Source of the DNA: Erysipelotrichaceae bacterium
Lineage (GTDB): Bacteria; Bacillota_I; Bacilli_A; Erysipelotrichales; Erysipelotrichaceae
Length of the DNA stretch: 34,264 bases
NCBI GenBank assembly: GCA_015058845.1
Contig: SVBO01000010.1
Coordinates: 1-34,264, forward strand
Direction of reading: 5' to 3'
This document shows, in pieces, positions 1-9,238 of this stretch. Every line of letters starts with the position of its first letter. Position 1 is the stretch's first letter. The notes under the pieces were generated by a model that was not told where the DNA came from, did not search any database, and saw only the letters and a program-made list of their open reading frames with translations. A program made the position numbers and the translations under genes.

Positions 1-3000
1 ACCATCCAAAGATGTGAATGGTGGGATAATGATCTTGTTATTGGTTGGATGTACTCTAAATTCAGTAGCTAATGATAGATCAAGGTCGATCATAGACATA
101 GAATATCCTCTTAGATACATCTCTTCCGTAACTTCAAATGTCGTAATAAGGGCATTTTCTTTATTTGTAACACTCTTCTTTAATTCCTGATGACTTTGAC
201 GATACTTAATATCATTTAAACGTTGACATACAGACTCTAAGCCACTAGACATGACTTCAATATCATACGCATCACATCGAGTTGTGAAGTATGCGGCATA
301 ATAGTAATGTGGATGATGTACCTTGAACCAAGCAATACGTAAGGCACTTAATACATAGGCTACCGCATGTCCTTTAGGGAATAAATACTTGATCTTTAAA
401 CAAGAATCAATGTAGTACTGTGGTACGTTACATTCCTTCATGGCTTCTAACATTTCAGGTTTTAAACCTCTTCCCTTACGTACAGATTCCATGATATCGA
501 ATGCCATTTTCTTCTGCATATCATATTGTTGGATCAAAGTATTCATAATGTCATCACGACAACCGATAACATCCATTAGTTTATAATTACCAGTATCGAT
601 CAGATCCTTGGCATTATTCAACCATACATCGGTACCATGGCTTAGACCAGAGATCTGTACTAACTCAGCAAAGGAACTAGGTAAAGTGTCCTCTAGCATA
701 CCACGTACGAACTTCGTACCAAATTCAGGTAATCCGATCGCTCCTGTCTTTTCAGGATATTGGGTAGAATCTAAGCATAATGCTTCGGTAGAATTAAATA
801 AAGAATATACCTTCTCATCATTCATTGGGATCGTTCTAGGATCGATACCACTGATTCTCTCTAACATCTTAAGTACTGTTGGGTCTACGTGTCCTAGAAT
901 ATCTAGTTTCAAGACATTGTCATGGATCGCATGGAAGTCGAAGTGAGAGGTACGCCATACGGAATCTGGATTATTGGCTGGTAATTGCATTGGGGTAAAG
1001 TCATATACATCCATGTATTGAGGAATAACAATGATACCTCCTGGATGCTGTCCAGTAGTTCGCTTGACATCTTGACAACCCTTTGCCAGACGTAATTTCT
1101 CTGCACTACTGACATTCTCGATCCCCTTATTCTCAAAGTATCCACTCACATACCCATACGCAGTTTTCTCAGCTACACCACCGATCGTACCTGCACGTAA
1201 GACATTCTTCTCACCAAATAACTCTTTCGTATACGCATGCGCACGTTCTTGATATTCACCAGAGAAGTTTAAGTCGATATCTGGTACCTTATCCCCATAG
1301 AATCCCAGGAAGGTAGCAAACTCGATATCTTGACCATCTCCCTTAAGATTTGTACCACAATGTGGACAAGCCTTATCAGGTAAGTCATATCCACTCTTCA
1401 CACTACCATCTAAGAACCATTCCACATGCTGACACTTTGGACAATAATAATGAGGAGGTAATGGGTTTACTTCTGTGATCTTCATCATAGTCGCTACGAA
1501 TGAGGAACCAACTGATCCACGTGAACCTACGATATAACCCTCATCATTAGACTTCTTAACAAGTAGATGCGCTACATAGTAAATAACGGTGAATCCATTA
1601 CCAATAATACTCTTTAATTCCATATCTAAACGATCTTCGATCAATTTAGGTAAAGGATTTCCATATTGCTTATACGCATTCTCATAGGTAATACTCTTAA
1701 GTTTCTCTTCATCGCCTTCTAGATGTGGTTTATATAGTTGAGAGTGAAGAGGTTTTGCTACTTCGATCATATCAAAGATCTGATTAGGTGTATCAATGAT
1801 CAACTCTTTCTGTAGATCTTCTTCTAAATAAGAGAACTGTTCAAACATTTCCTTTGTAGTACGGAAGTGTTGATCAGGAGCTTGTGTTTTAGCACGCATC
1901 TGAGCATTGAAGTAATACAATGGATGTCGAGCTCCACCAATTCCTTGAGAATTAATATAGACATCACGGAAGATCTTATCCGTAGGATCAATATAGTGAA
2001 CATCCCCACTAGCCACGACCATCTTACCCATTTCTTTAGCAGCTTTGATCAGATTAATGATCACAGTACGTAAACGCTCTTTAGAGTGAACAGAATGAGA
2101 ATCGATCAGATTACTGTAACAAGCTTCTGGTTGGATCTCGATATAATCATAGAATTTAATCGCTTCTTTTAATTCTTCTTCTGTCTTATTTAAAGCCATC
2201 TCGAAGATCTCACCCTTCTGACAGCTACTACCTACTAAAATATTCTCACGTAAACGTTGAATCTCACTTCTTGGAATACGTGGTTCAGCAGCGACTTCTT
2301 CTCCTCCACTACTCTTACCAAAGGTAGCTAGATATTCAATATTGGATAAAGATACTAACTTGAATAGATCTTTCAAACCTGCTTGATTCTTAACTAGTAA
2401 AGTAACATGTTTATGACGTACTTTCTTGAAAGCTTCCTCATCTTGATAGTTCTGCATATCTACTAATGTCTCAACATTATCACGTCTTAGATCACAGATC
2501 ATTAAGAAGAAGACCTTGGCTAATACATCAGCATCATAGTCAGCGCGGTGAGCTACGTCTTCATCATATTCTACTTTATAATGTCTCGCAATAGCGCCTA
2601 ATGTATGAGAACGTCTTTGCTTCAGCATAGAACGAGCTAGGTCTAATGTATCTACTACACTATTTGTTAGTTTCGAATATCCATTTTCTACTAACTTAGC
2701 ATTCATGAAACCAACGTCGAACTTAGCATTATGGGCTACTAATATTCTACCCTTCATGATCTCTAGGATCTTAGGTAATGCTTCTTCGATCGTAATGGCA
2801 TTGGCTACTTGCTCATTCGTGATATTTGTTTTACTTTGAATAAAGGCTGGGATCGGTTGAGTAGGCTTGATGAAGAAGTCAGTAGATAATTCCTTAATGA
2901 CTTCTCCACCTTTCATGATCACACAACCAAATTCAATGATCTCATCATATCTAGCAGATAGACCTGTTGTTTCTAAGTCGAATACACAGAATTCTACTTC

Positions 3001-4158
3001 ATTGATCTTATCCTCTGTAGGAGATGTTACGATATCTAACAATGGATCGATCATGTTCATTTCGATTCCATAGATCACCTTGAAATCAGGATTCTTCTTA
3101 ACGATTTTTTCCCATGTTTGTTGTACTTGAGGATATGCTTGCACATTCATATGGTCAGTTATCGCAATACCTCTATGACCATATTCAGCAGCTCTATTGA
3201 TCAAAGCTCCTACATCACACACCGCATCCATTTCAGACATCTTTGTATGAGCATGTAGTTCTACCCTCTTCTCTTCAGAATCATCCACACGTTTCTCAAA
3301 CACAGTCTTCTTGACCATAGTATCCGCTAAGAAAGTAAGTTCACGAGCAAAGGTATCATCAGATACTTTCCCACTAATAATGAACTCATCTCCCACTTTA
3401 ATAGACTTCAGGAAATCACGATCAAAACTTCTACCCTCAAAACACTTCACGATGATAGAACTTGTATAATCTGTTACATAGTAACTCATAAGAAGAGCGT
3501 TCTTCTTCTTTAATTCTGTTTCTTCTATATGGAATACTTTTCCTTTGATCTGTACTCCATCAATCTCTTGCGTTAATTGAGAGATCGTATAATATTGATA
3601 AGAATCAGGTAATTTACGTGCTTGGAAACGATTGTTATTAGTCTTTGTATTTGGGGAAGTTAATGGAGCTTCTCTTTTAGGTCGATCTGTGATCTCGATC
3701 TCTACATCCACACTTTGTTCTTGTAAGAATACTGGATAATTGATACCAGCATTATGTAAACATCTAGAGATCTCTGTTAGATGTTTCTCTGCTTCTTGGT
3801 ATTTCTCTTTTGGAAAACGACAGACGATCGTTTCAGATTCGATCGTTGGTAGTACATTCTCATATACTTTACATTGTCTATGCGTAGATACATATTGATT
3901 CAGGAAGCGTAAGATATCATGTGCAGAGACATGAGTCGTAGTTGCCATGAATTGTAGTTTTACGGAACAATTAGTGAATTGTTCTAATGCTGTTTGGAAG
4001 GTTGTATATAGTTCATAGGACCATGTTTCAGGTACTACTAAAAAGACATCGATATGCTGTGTCTTAGGATTATGCTTGATCAATGTAATGGTAGAATTAA
4101 CGATCTGTTTATGATATTTCTGTAGACCCAATACTTCTACTAATGCTTCATAATTCAT
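1..4158 (-). CDS. polC: DNA polymerase III alpha subunit, Gram-positive PolC type (3' end outside window)
   Basis: Replicative polymerase of low-GC Gram-positives, with a built-in proofreading exonuclease. An uninterrupted frame runs from the ATG at 4158 to the window edge (1386 codons). The family is about 1440 residues, so roughly 50 C-terminal residues are missing; the last visible residues, IIPPFTSLDG, match the family's helix-hairpin region. Visible landmarks are the PHP motif VELHAHTKMSEM (first His about residue 302), the DEDD exonuclease motif VFDLETTGLSARYDE (Asp about 394) inserted in the PHP region, a zinc knuckle (CPKC...CPHC), and the polymerase active site VPDIDLNFSGEYQ with Asp 960 and Asp 962. 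The start follows a strong ribosome site (AAAGGGGG) and an extended -10 promoter. Usually proS precedes polC; here mnmM does. Confidence 0.97.
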   Translation of the reverse strand, partial: MNYEALVEVLGLQKYHKQIVNSTITLIKHNPKTQHIDVFLVVPETWSYELYTTFQTALEQFTNCSVKLQFMATTTHVSAHDILRFLNQYVSTHRQCKVYENVLPTIESETIVCRFPKEKYQEAEKHLTEISRCLHNAGINYPVFLQEQSVDVEIEITDRPKREAPLTSPNTKTNNNRFQARKLPDSYQYYTISQLTQEIDGVQIKGKVFHIEETELKKKNALLMSYYVTDYTSSIIVKCFEGRSFDRDFLKSIKVGDEFIISGKVSDDTFARELTFLADTMVKKTVFEKRVDDSEEKRVELHAHTKMSEMDAVCDVGALINRAAEYGHRGIAITDHMNVQAYPQVQQTWEKIVKKNPDFKVIYGIEMNMIDPLLDIVTSPTEDKINEVEFCVFDLETTGLSARYDEIIEFGCVIMKGGEVIKELSTDFFIKPTQPIPAFIQSKTNITNEQVANAITIEEALPKILEIMKGRILVAHNAKFDVGFMNAKLVENGYSKLTNSVVDTLDLARSMLKQRRSHTLGAIARHYKVEYDEDVAHRADYDADVLAKVFFLMICDLRRDNVETLVDMQNYQDEEAFKKVRHKHVTLLVKNQAGLKDLFKLVSLSNIEYLATFGKSSGGEEVAAEPRIPRSEIQRLRENILVGSSCQKGEIFEMALNKTEEELKEAIKFYDYIEIQPEACYSNLIDSHSVHSKERLRTVIINLIKAAKEMGKMVVASGDVHYIDPTDKIFRDVYINSQGIGGARHPLYYFNAQMRAKTQAPDQHFRTTKEMFEQFSYLEEDLQKELIIDTPNQIFDMIEVAKPLHSQLYKPHLEGDEEKLKSITYENAYKQYGNPLPKLIEDRLDMELKSIIGNGFTVIYYVAHLLVKKSNDEGYIVGSRGSVGSSFVATMMKITEVNPLPPHYYCPKCQHVEWFLDGSVKSGYDLPDKACPHCGTNLKGDGQDIEFATFLGFYGDKVPDIDLNFSGEYQERAHAYTKELFGEKNVLRAGTIGGVAEKTAYGYVSGYFENKGIENVSSAEKLRLAKGCQDVKRTTGQHPGGIIVIPQYMDVYDFTPMQLPANNPDSVWRTSHFDFHAIHDNVLKLDILGHVDPTVLKMLERISGIDPRTIPMNDEKVYSLFNSTEALCLDSTQYPEKTGAIGLPEFGTKFVRGMLEDTLPSSFAELVQISGLSHGTDVWLNNAKDLIDTGNYKLMDVIGCRDDIMNTLIQQYDMQKKMAFDIMESVRKGRGLKPEMLEAMKECNVPQYYIDSCLKIKYLFPKGHAVAYVLSALRIAWFKVHHPHYYYAAYFTTRCDAYDIEVMSSGLESVCQRLNDIKYRQSHQELKKSVTNKENALITTFEVTEEMYLRGYSMSMIDLDLSLATEFRVHPTNNKIIIPPFTSLDG

Positions 4159-4179
4159 ACAACAACCCCCTTTGATCGT

Positions 4180-4196
4180 ACTTATAATTATATCAA
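4180..4196 (-). promoter_or_regulatory. polC promoter (extended -10)
   Basis: TATAAT lies at 4192-4187 (minus) and is preceded by TGA, giving TGATATAAT. No good -35 box is seen at 17 bases. The site is about 30 bases upstream of the polC start and downstream of the mnmM terminator, so polC is probably its own transcription unit. Confidence 0.6.
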
Positions 4197-4255
4197 ATTT
4201 CTATATTATATACCATAGAATTATTACCTAATAAATGTAATTAAATTACAGAAAG

Positions 4256-4285
4256 AATTAAAAGGGTGCATAAATAATACACCCT
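4256..4285 (-). terminator. intrinsic terminator after mnmM
   Basis: The RNA stem AGGGTGTAT/ATGCACCCT (9 pairs, one G-U) has a 5-base loop and is followed by TTTTAATTCTTTC. It lies just after the mnmM stop and before the polC promoter. Confidence 0.85.
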
Positions 4286-4307
4286 AACTAATTTAAATAT
4301 TTTCAAA

Positions 4308-4841
4308 TCAGTGTTTATCTACTCCAATAATATAAGGAGCAGATCTACGATTCAACACTTTAAAAGAATATACATCATATTCCTTAGAAGGAAGTCCACT
4401 TAAATACTCCTCTACCATCAAAGACTCCTTAAGACCTACCTCAAACCCTGGATAACATACCACAATGATCCTTCCATTGGGATTTAAACATGCTAAGGCC
4501 TTCTCTAAAGTAGCAATTACCTCATCTCCCTGAGTCGTAATCGTCTTATCTCCTTTAGGATAATAGCCTAGATTAAAGATCCCTCTATCAAAAGAAATTA
4601 CATCCTCATCAAAGTAATAATGTGACTTTTGATAGAATTGAATATTAGTATATCCTTTCAATAACTCCTTAGCCTCTTCAATTGGTTCTGCTTGAATATC
4701 ATAACTATATACAAACTTCACATGATCGCATAGAAACTTAGAATCATTTCCACTACCACACGTAAAGTCGATAGCTATATCACTCTCATTACAACCCTCT
4801 AACAAATAATCATGTGCAATATCTACGATCTTCTTCAACAT
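4308..4841 (-). CDS. mnmM: tRNA 5-aminomethyl-2-thiouridine methyltransferase MnmM (YtqB family)
   Basis: A 177-residue class I SAM-dependent methyltransferase. The SAM-binding loop is IDFTCGSGNDSKFL (about residues 24-37), with the acidic end of strand 2 at YSYDIQ. The family signature FNLGYYPKGDK is at about residues 89-99, and the C-terminus RRSAPYIIGVDK matches YtqB proteins. In Bacillota that lack the MnmC methylase domain, MnmM makes the last methylation of mnm5s2U34 in tRNA. It is flanked on both sides by terminator hairpins, so expression depends on read-through from rseP or on a promoter I cannot see. Its position between rseP and polC is unusual, since proS normally occupies that place. 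Confidence 0.85.
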   Translation of the reverse strand: MLKKIVDIAHDYLLEGCNESDIAIDFTCGSGNDSKFLCDHVKFVYSYDIQAEPIEEAKELLKGYTNIQFYQKSHYYFDEDVISFDRGIFNLGYYPKGDKTITTQGDEVIATLEKALACLNPNGRIIVVCYPGFEVGLKESLMVEEYLSGLPSKEYDVYSFKVLNRRSAPYIIGVDKH

Positions 4842-4857
4842 ACTTATACCTCACACT

Positions 4858-4890
4858 TAAGAAAAGTGATCTTAGGTATCCTAAGATCAC
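4858..4890 (-). terminator. terminator or attenuator between rseP and mnmM
   Basis: The perfect 11-pair stem GTGATCTTAGG/CCTAAGATCAC has a 3-base loop and is followed by TTTTCTT. Only about 20 bases separate it from mnmM, with no promoter visible in them. Confidence 0.85.
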
Positions 4891-4898
4891 ACTTTATA

Positions 4899-5951
4899 CT
4901 AACTAAACACTCTGATCAGATCATTATACGTAACAAATATGAATAATGCTAAGATCATTCCCCATGCTACCATCATGATCGCATGTTCTATCTTTGGATT
5001 TAATTTCTTCTTGAATCCCCATTCACAAAGAGTAATTAGAGAACGACCTCCATCTAAGATCGGTAAAGGAAGTGCATTAAAGATACCAACATTCACACTG
5101 ATCATACCGATCAAGGCTAGATAAGAAGTCAATCCATACGATACTTGTGTTTGAGTCACCTCATAGATCCCTACTGGACCAGACATCATATCAAGACCTC
5201 TACCACGTACTAACTTAGAAAGTGTCATGAAGATACTAGAAGCACTAGATTGTAATTCTACTCCAGCATAATAGAAACAATCCATCAAGGATAGATCTAC
5301 TGGTGTAGAAGAAGGTGCTACGATTCCAAATAAGTTTCTACCTTCACTCTCTAAATATCTAGGTGCCATGGTTACTTCAAATACCTCATTACCACGAAGT
5401 AATGTAAATGTGACTTCCTCATCTTGATAGAATGTATAATGATTCACGAAGTCATAATATGTTTCTGGTTCTACTACAGACCCATCACTGAATACTAACT
5501 TAATGATCTCATCACCAGGTTGTACTCCCATCTCCTCAGCAATAGAACCTTCTAATACTTGATCAAAGACTGGTTCTGGTGGTAGATATACTTGCCCATT
5601 ATACGCAAAGATCCCAAAGAAGATGACATAGGCAAATAGCACATTCATGAAGATTCCAGCCATCATAATGATCAATTGCTTAAACGGATGGATCCCTTTG
5701 ATCGTACGAGATGGATCAAGTTCAATATCCTCATCCACACCATCTTCACCAGCCATAGCTACATAACCACCCATAGGTAATAAACGAAGTGTATACTTTG
5801 TTTCTCCTTTCTGGAATTGGAATATTTGTGGTCCCATTCCGATAGAGAATTCTGGTGTATATACATTGAATAGTTTCGCAAAGACAAAGTGTCCAAATTC
5901 ATGTACTAATACGATACTACCTAATAATATTACGAAATAAATAATTCCCAT
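4899..5951 (-). CDS. rseP: RIP site-2 metalloprotease RseP/RasP
   Basis: A membrane zinc protease that cuts transmembrane segments of anti-sigma factors and leftover signal peptides. It is 350 residues long. The zinc motif HEFGH (His17, Glu18, His21) lies in the first membrane helix. A periplasm-facing PDZ domain spans about 120-200 (VLEGSIAEEMGVQPGDEI). The second catalytic motif is NALPLPILDGG, with Asp about 300 as third zinc ligand, and a last membrane helix is near 325-342. The single PDZ and the length match the Bacillus form rather than the double-PDZ E. coli form. It is the last gene of uppS-cdsA-dxr-rseP, starts 13 bases after dxr with a clear AGGAGG site, and is followed by a strong terminator. 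Confidence 0.95.
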   Translation of the reverse strand: MGIIYFVILLGSIVLVHEFGHFVFAKLFNVYTPEFSIGMGPQIFQFQKGETKYTLRLLPMGGYVAMAGEDGVDEDIELDPSRTIKGIHPFKQLIIMMAGIFMNVLFAYVIFFGIFAYNGQVYLPPEPVFDQVLEGSIAEEMGVQPGDEIIKLVFSDGSVVEPETYYDFVNHYTFYQDEEVTFTLLRGNEVFEVTMAPRYLESEGRNLFGIVAPSSTPVDLSLMDCFYYAGVELQSSASSIFMTLSKLVRGRGLDMMSGPVGIYEVTQTQVSYGLTSYLALIGMISVNVGIFNALPLPILDGGRSLITLCEWGFKKKLNPKIEHAIMMVAWGMILALFIFVTYNDLIRVFS

Positions 5952-5964
5952 TTATAGTTTCCTC

Positions 5965-7101
5965 CTAAAAGAGTAATGCTTTCTCCCTAGTCTCTTGATC
6001 GATCTGGATCAATTGGTCCACAGAAGTAATCGGATGATTCTCATACGCATCTACCATACCAATAACGATACGTTCGATATCTAGAAAACTGATCTCACCC
6101 TTTAAGAAACGAGATACAGCTACTTCATTCGCTGCATTCATAACACATGGTAAGGCACCTTTTGCCTTACCAACTCTATACGCAAGAGCTAATAAAGGAT
6201 AACGTTCGTGAGAGAGTTCTTCAAAATGTAGTGTACCAACTTTCAAAAGATCTAAACGATTATCACGTTGCATCTCTAAGCGCTCTGGATGACTTAATGC
6301 CACTTGGATCGGAATACGCATATCTGCTTGTCCTAATTGAGCAAGTACAGAATGATCTTTAAATTCTACCATAGAATGAATAATACTTTCACGATGCATG
6401 ATCGTATCGATAGATGTATATGGTAGATCAAATAGATAATGTGCTTCAATCACTTCAAATCCCTTATTCATCATAGTGGCTGAATCGATCGTGATCTTAG
6501 AACCCATAGACCAATTTGGATGAGACAAAGCATCTTTCACAGTTACATTGGCTAATTCCTCACGTGTACGATCACGAAAAGATCCTCCACTAGCGGTAAT
6601 GATCAATCTCTTAACATCACTAGATGGAGCATTTTGAATACACTGGAATATAGCAGAGTGTTCAGAATCGATCGGTAAGATCTTTACATTATTCTCCTGC
6701 AACGCTTGATTTACAAGTTCTCCTGCAGCAACTAATGTTTCCTTATTTGCAAGGGCGATCGTATTACCAGTCTTAATAGCCGTAAGAGTAGGTACAACTC
6801 CTGCAAAACCTACTAAAGCATTAATGAATAGATCGCATTGTAATTCAGACATCTTCTTTAAACCCTCATCCCCACTAAAGAAGACTGTATTAGGAAATTC
6901 TACTTCTAAAGCTTTACGATCCTCTTCATATTGCACACAAGCATATGGAACATCATGAGATCTAAGATAAGCAGCTAGTTTCTCAACTCTTCTTCCTACA
7001 CTAAGTCCTATGATCACATATTGATCTGGATGATCTTCAACGATGTCTAATACTTGATCTCCAATAGAACCACTTGCTCCTAATAAAACGATTCTTTTCA
7101 T
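5965..7101 (-). CDS. dxr: 1-deoxy-D-xylulose-5-phosphate reductoisomerase
   Basis: Second enzyme of the MEP isoprenoid pathway: NADPH-dependent conversion of DXP to 2-C-methyl-erythritol 4-phosphate. The length of 378 residues is usual for the family. Visible motifs are the NADPH loop GASGSIGDQVLDIV (residues 8-21), LANKETLVAAG, the metal-binding PIDSEHSAIFQ, ITASGGSFRD, and the substrate loop HPNWSMGSKITIDSATMMNKG. The start has GGAG six bases upstream. It lies between cdsA and rseP, the conserved Bacillota order, so precursor supply (Dxr), undecaprenyl carrier synthesis (UppS) and CDP-diacylglycerol synthesis (CdsA) share one transcript. Confidence 0.97.
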   Translation of the reverse strand: MKRIVLLGASGSIGDQVLDIVEDHPDQYVIIGLSVGRRVEKLAAYLRSHDVPYACVQYEEDRKALEVEFPNTVFFSGDEGLKKMSELQCDLFINALVGFAGVVPTLTAIKTGNTIALANKETLVAAGELVNQALQENNVKILPIDSEHSAIFQCIQNAPSSDVKRLIITASGGSFRDRTREELANVTVKDALSHPNWSMGSKITIDSATMMNKGFEVIEAHYLFDLPYTSIDTIMHRESIIHSMVEFKDHSVLAQLGQADMRIPIQVALSHPERLEMQRDNRLDLLKVGTLHFEELSHERYPLLALAYRVGKAKGALPCVMNAANEVAVSRFLKGEISFLDIERIVIGMVDAYENHPITSVDQLIQIDQETREKALLF

Positions 7102-7114
7102 AATGATCTCCTAA

Positions 7115-7891
7115 CTATAGTATATTACTTAAAATAGTTGTAACAACTTGGAATACACAGATATTCAATAATAATGAGTCGATTCTATCTACCATACCAC
7201 CATGACCTGGTAACAATGAACCATAGTCCTTAACATGATAATGACGCTTGATCAGTGAGAATGTTAGATCTCCGATCGGACCTGTAATAGACATGATCAC
7301 ACCATATACGATCGCTCCTAATAATCCCAGTGTAATATCCGAACGGAAATAACATACAGCTAATGACATAAGTACACCACAGATGAAACCACCGATAGAT
7401 CCTTCGATCGTCTTTTTAGGTGAAATACGTTCATTAAGTTTGTGTTTACCAAAGAATCTACCTGCGAAATAAGCACCAGTATCATTAATGAAAGTCACTA
7501 AGGCTATATAGATAATATAGAAACCATCTTCTAAGCCATATGTTAATACACCATTACCTGCCATTGAAAGGAATAATCCCAGTGTAGTAAATAAACAAAC
7601 ATCTTCTAATGTGAAACTTTCTACCCAGATCGAAATAGTGAATAAAGTGATCATTAAGATCAATAATCCCCAGATCTTGAAGGAAATATCTACAAAGCAT
7701 AATGCCATTACCATAGCAATGATCAAGTAACGGATCCAATTAGGAAACTTTCCAGCTCTAAGAGATGTTAATTCAAACATACCTAATAGACCTACTGCTA
7801 GTACTACTACATTGATAAGAGGTCCTCCAATAAGGAAGATAGGTAGGAATATAGCTACTAAAGCTAATCCCGTAATAATACGTGCCATCAT
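7115..7891 (-). CDS. cdsA: phosphatidate cytidylyltransferase
   Basis: Integral membrane enzyme that makes CDP-diacylglycerol from phosphatidic acid and CTP, the branch point of phospholipid synthesis. It has 258 residues, mostly hydrophobic helices. The C-terminal family signature is clear: SLIKR, then VKDYGSLLPGHGGMVDRID (about 210-236). The earlier conserved stretch FINDTGAYFAGRFFGKHKL is also present. The ATG overlaps the uppS stop (ATGA), implying translational coupling, and GGAGGTG within the uppS end serves as ribosome site. A second ATG follows immediately, so the true start could be one codon later. Confidence 0.95.
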   Translation of the reverse strand: MMARIITGLALVAIFLPIFLIGGPLINVVVLAVGLLGMFELTSLRAGKFPNWIRYLIIAMVMALCFVDISFKIWGLLILMITLFTISIWVESFTLEDVCLFTTLGLFLSMAGNGVLTYGLEDGFYIIYIALVTFINDTGAYFAGRFFGKHKLNERISPKKTIEGSIGGFICGVLMSLAVCYFRSDITLGLLGAIVYGVIMSITGPIGDLTFSLIKRHYHVKDYGSLLPGHGGMVDRIDSLLLNICVFQVVTTILSNIL

Positions 7892-8580
7892 TTCTTAACA
7901 CCTCCAAACCTACGATCTCTGCCATTAAATGATTCAATTGCCTCTACAAAACACTTTTCATCAAAATTCGGCCATAAAACATCAGTAAAATATAGTTCAC
8001 TATATGCTAATTGCCATAACAAGAAATTAGAAATACGATATTCTCCACTAGTACGAATCATAAGATCAAGTGGATCAGCACTAGCACCCATTAAATGAGA
8101 AGATATAGTATCTTCTGTGATCTCTTCAGTAGGAATGCCCTCTTTCACAATATCCTTAACAGCTAATACGATCTCACGTTGACCACCATAATTCAAACAA
8201 AGATTCAATAACAATCCAGTATTATCTTTTGTTCTCTTTTCTGCCTCTTCAATAGGAGATAGAGCATAGACTGGTAAACGATCTCTTTCTCCAATTAAAG
8301 CGATCTTAACATTATTCTCCATTAATTCATCAATATAATCTTCAAAGAACTTTCCAGGAAGACGCATGATATATTCTACTTCCTTTTCATCTCTTTTCCA
8401 ATTCTCTGTTGAGAAAGCAAAGAGTGTTAAAGAAGATAATCCCATATTATTAGCTGCGATCGTAATATTACGAATATTCTTTGTACCTTGTAGATGACCA
8501 GCAGTACGAGGTAATCCTCTAAGCTTAGCCCATCTTCCATTTCCATCCATAATGATCGCTACATTTTTGATATTATTCAT
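7888..8580 (-). CDS. uppS: undecaprenyl diphosphate synthase (cis-prenyltransferase)
   Basis: Condenses isopentenyl diphosphate onto farnesyl diphosphate to give the C55 lipid carrier for peptidoglycan and teichoic acids. It has 230 residues. The active-site motif MDGNGRWAK (Asp12) is near the N-terminus, FSTENWKR is near residue 60, and RTSGEYRISNFLLWQ plus ELYFTDVLWPNF are at the C-terminal side; all are diagnostic for the family. It heads the uppS-cdsA-dxr-rseP unit, with its own promoter after the frr terminator. Confidence 0.97.
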   Translation of the reverse strand: MNNIKNVAIIMDGNGRWAKLRGLPRTAGHLQGTKNIRNITIAANNMGLSSLTLFAFSTENWKRDEKEVEYIMRLPGKFFEDYIDELMENNVKIALIGERDRLPVYALSPIEEAEKRTKDNTGLLLNLCLNYGGQREIVLAVKDIVKEGIPTEEITEDTISSHLMGASADPLDLMIRTSGEYRISNFLLWQLAYSELYFTDVLWPNFDEKCFVEAIESFNGRDRRFGGVKK

Positions 8581-8604
8581 TACACTTGGATCCTTTCATA
8601 GCAA

Positions 8605-8622
8605 TACTAGTATATTATATCA
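8605..8622 (-). promoter_or_regulatory. uppS promoter (extended -10)
   Basis: TGATATAAT on the minus strand, with the TATAAT at 8619-8614, lies between the frr terminator and the uppS start. The -35 region is poor, which is usual when TGn is present. Confidence 0.6.
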
Positions 8623-8662
8623 CATCTTTATTATGCTTTCATTAATTATAACAAATTGTTGA

Positions 8663-8688
8663 ATAAAAAGAACTCCTTTCGGAGCTCT
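8663..8688 (-). terminator. intrinsic terminator after frr
   Basis: AGAGCTCC/GGAGTTCT (8 pairs with one G-U) is closed by a GAAA loop and followed by TTTTTATTC. It ends the rpsB-tsf-pyrH-frr unit. Confidence 0.9.
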
Positions 8689-8690
8689 AA

Positions 8691-9236
8691 TTAAACAGTC
8701 ATGATCTCTTTTTGTTTAGCTTCAGCAATAGAATCGATCTTCTTGATGAATTCATCAGTCTTCTTTTGGATCTTTTCTTGTGCATCTTTTTGCATATCTT
8801 CTGTTAATTCTTTATTCTTCTTAACAGCATCATTACCATCACGACGAACATTACGTACAGCTACTTTTGCTTCTTCTGCCATCTTAGAAACAACTTTAGT
8901 TAATTCTTTACGACGTTCTTCAGTTAAACTAGGTACATTTAAACGAATTACTGTACCATCATTTTGAGGGGCAATACCAATATTAGCCTTATGGATAGCT
9001 GTTTCGATATCTTTAAGAATACTCTTATCAAAAGGTTTGATTACTAATTGTTTACCTTCTACTACAGAGATACTACCTACTTGATTGATAGGAGTTGGGC
9101 ATCCGTAATAATCAACTTCTACGCTGTCTAATAAAGATGCATTGGCGCGACCAGTACGAACAGTTGTTAATTCATGTTCAAATGATGCGATCGCTTTAGT
9201 CATTTTGTCATTCACTTGATTTAAGATTGTTTGCAT
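8691..9236 (-). CDS. frr: ribosome recycling factor
   Basis: RRF works with EF-G to split post-termination ribosomes. The length of 181 residues is close to the usual 185. The conserved N-terminal text ELTTVRTGRANASLLD (about 21-36), YYGCPTPINQVGSISV, and the C-terminal helix with RNVRRDGND are all present. It begins 2 bases after the pyrH stop, with GAGGAG placed inside the end of pyrH, so the two are tightly coupled. The stop lies immediately before the terminator hairpin. Confidence 0.97.
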   Translation of the reverse strand: MQTILNQVNDKMTKAIASFEHELTTVRTGRANASLLDSVEVDYYGCPTPINQVGSISVVEGKQLVIKPFDKSILKDIETAIHKANIGIAPQNDGTVIRLNVPSLTEERRKELTKVVSKMAEEAKVAVRNVRRDGNDAVKKNKELTEDMQKDAQEKIQKKTDEFIKKIDSIAEAKQKEIMTV

Positions 9237-9238
9237 GA

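Noticed and set aside
608-3073. Several 60-110 residue frames on both strands
   Set aside because: All lie within polC, whose motifs are intact throughout the region.
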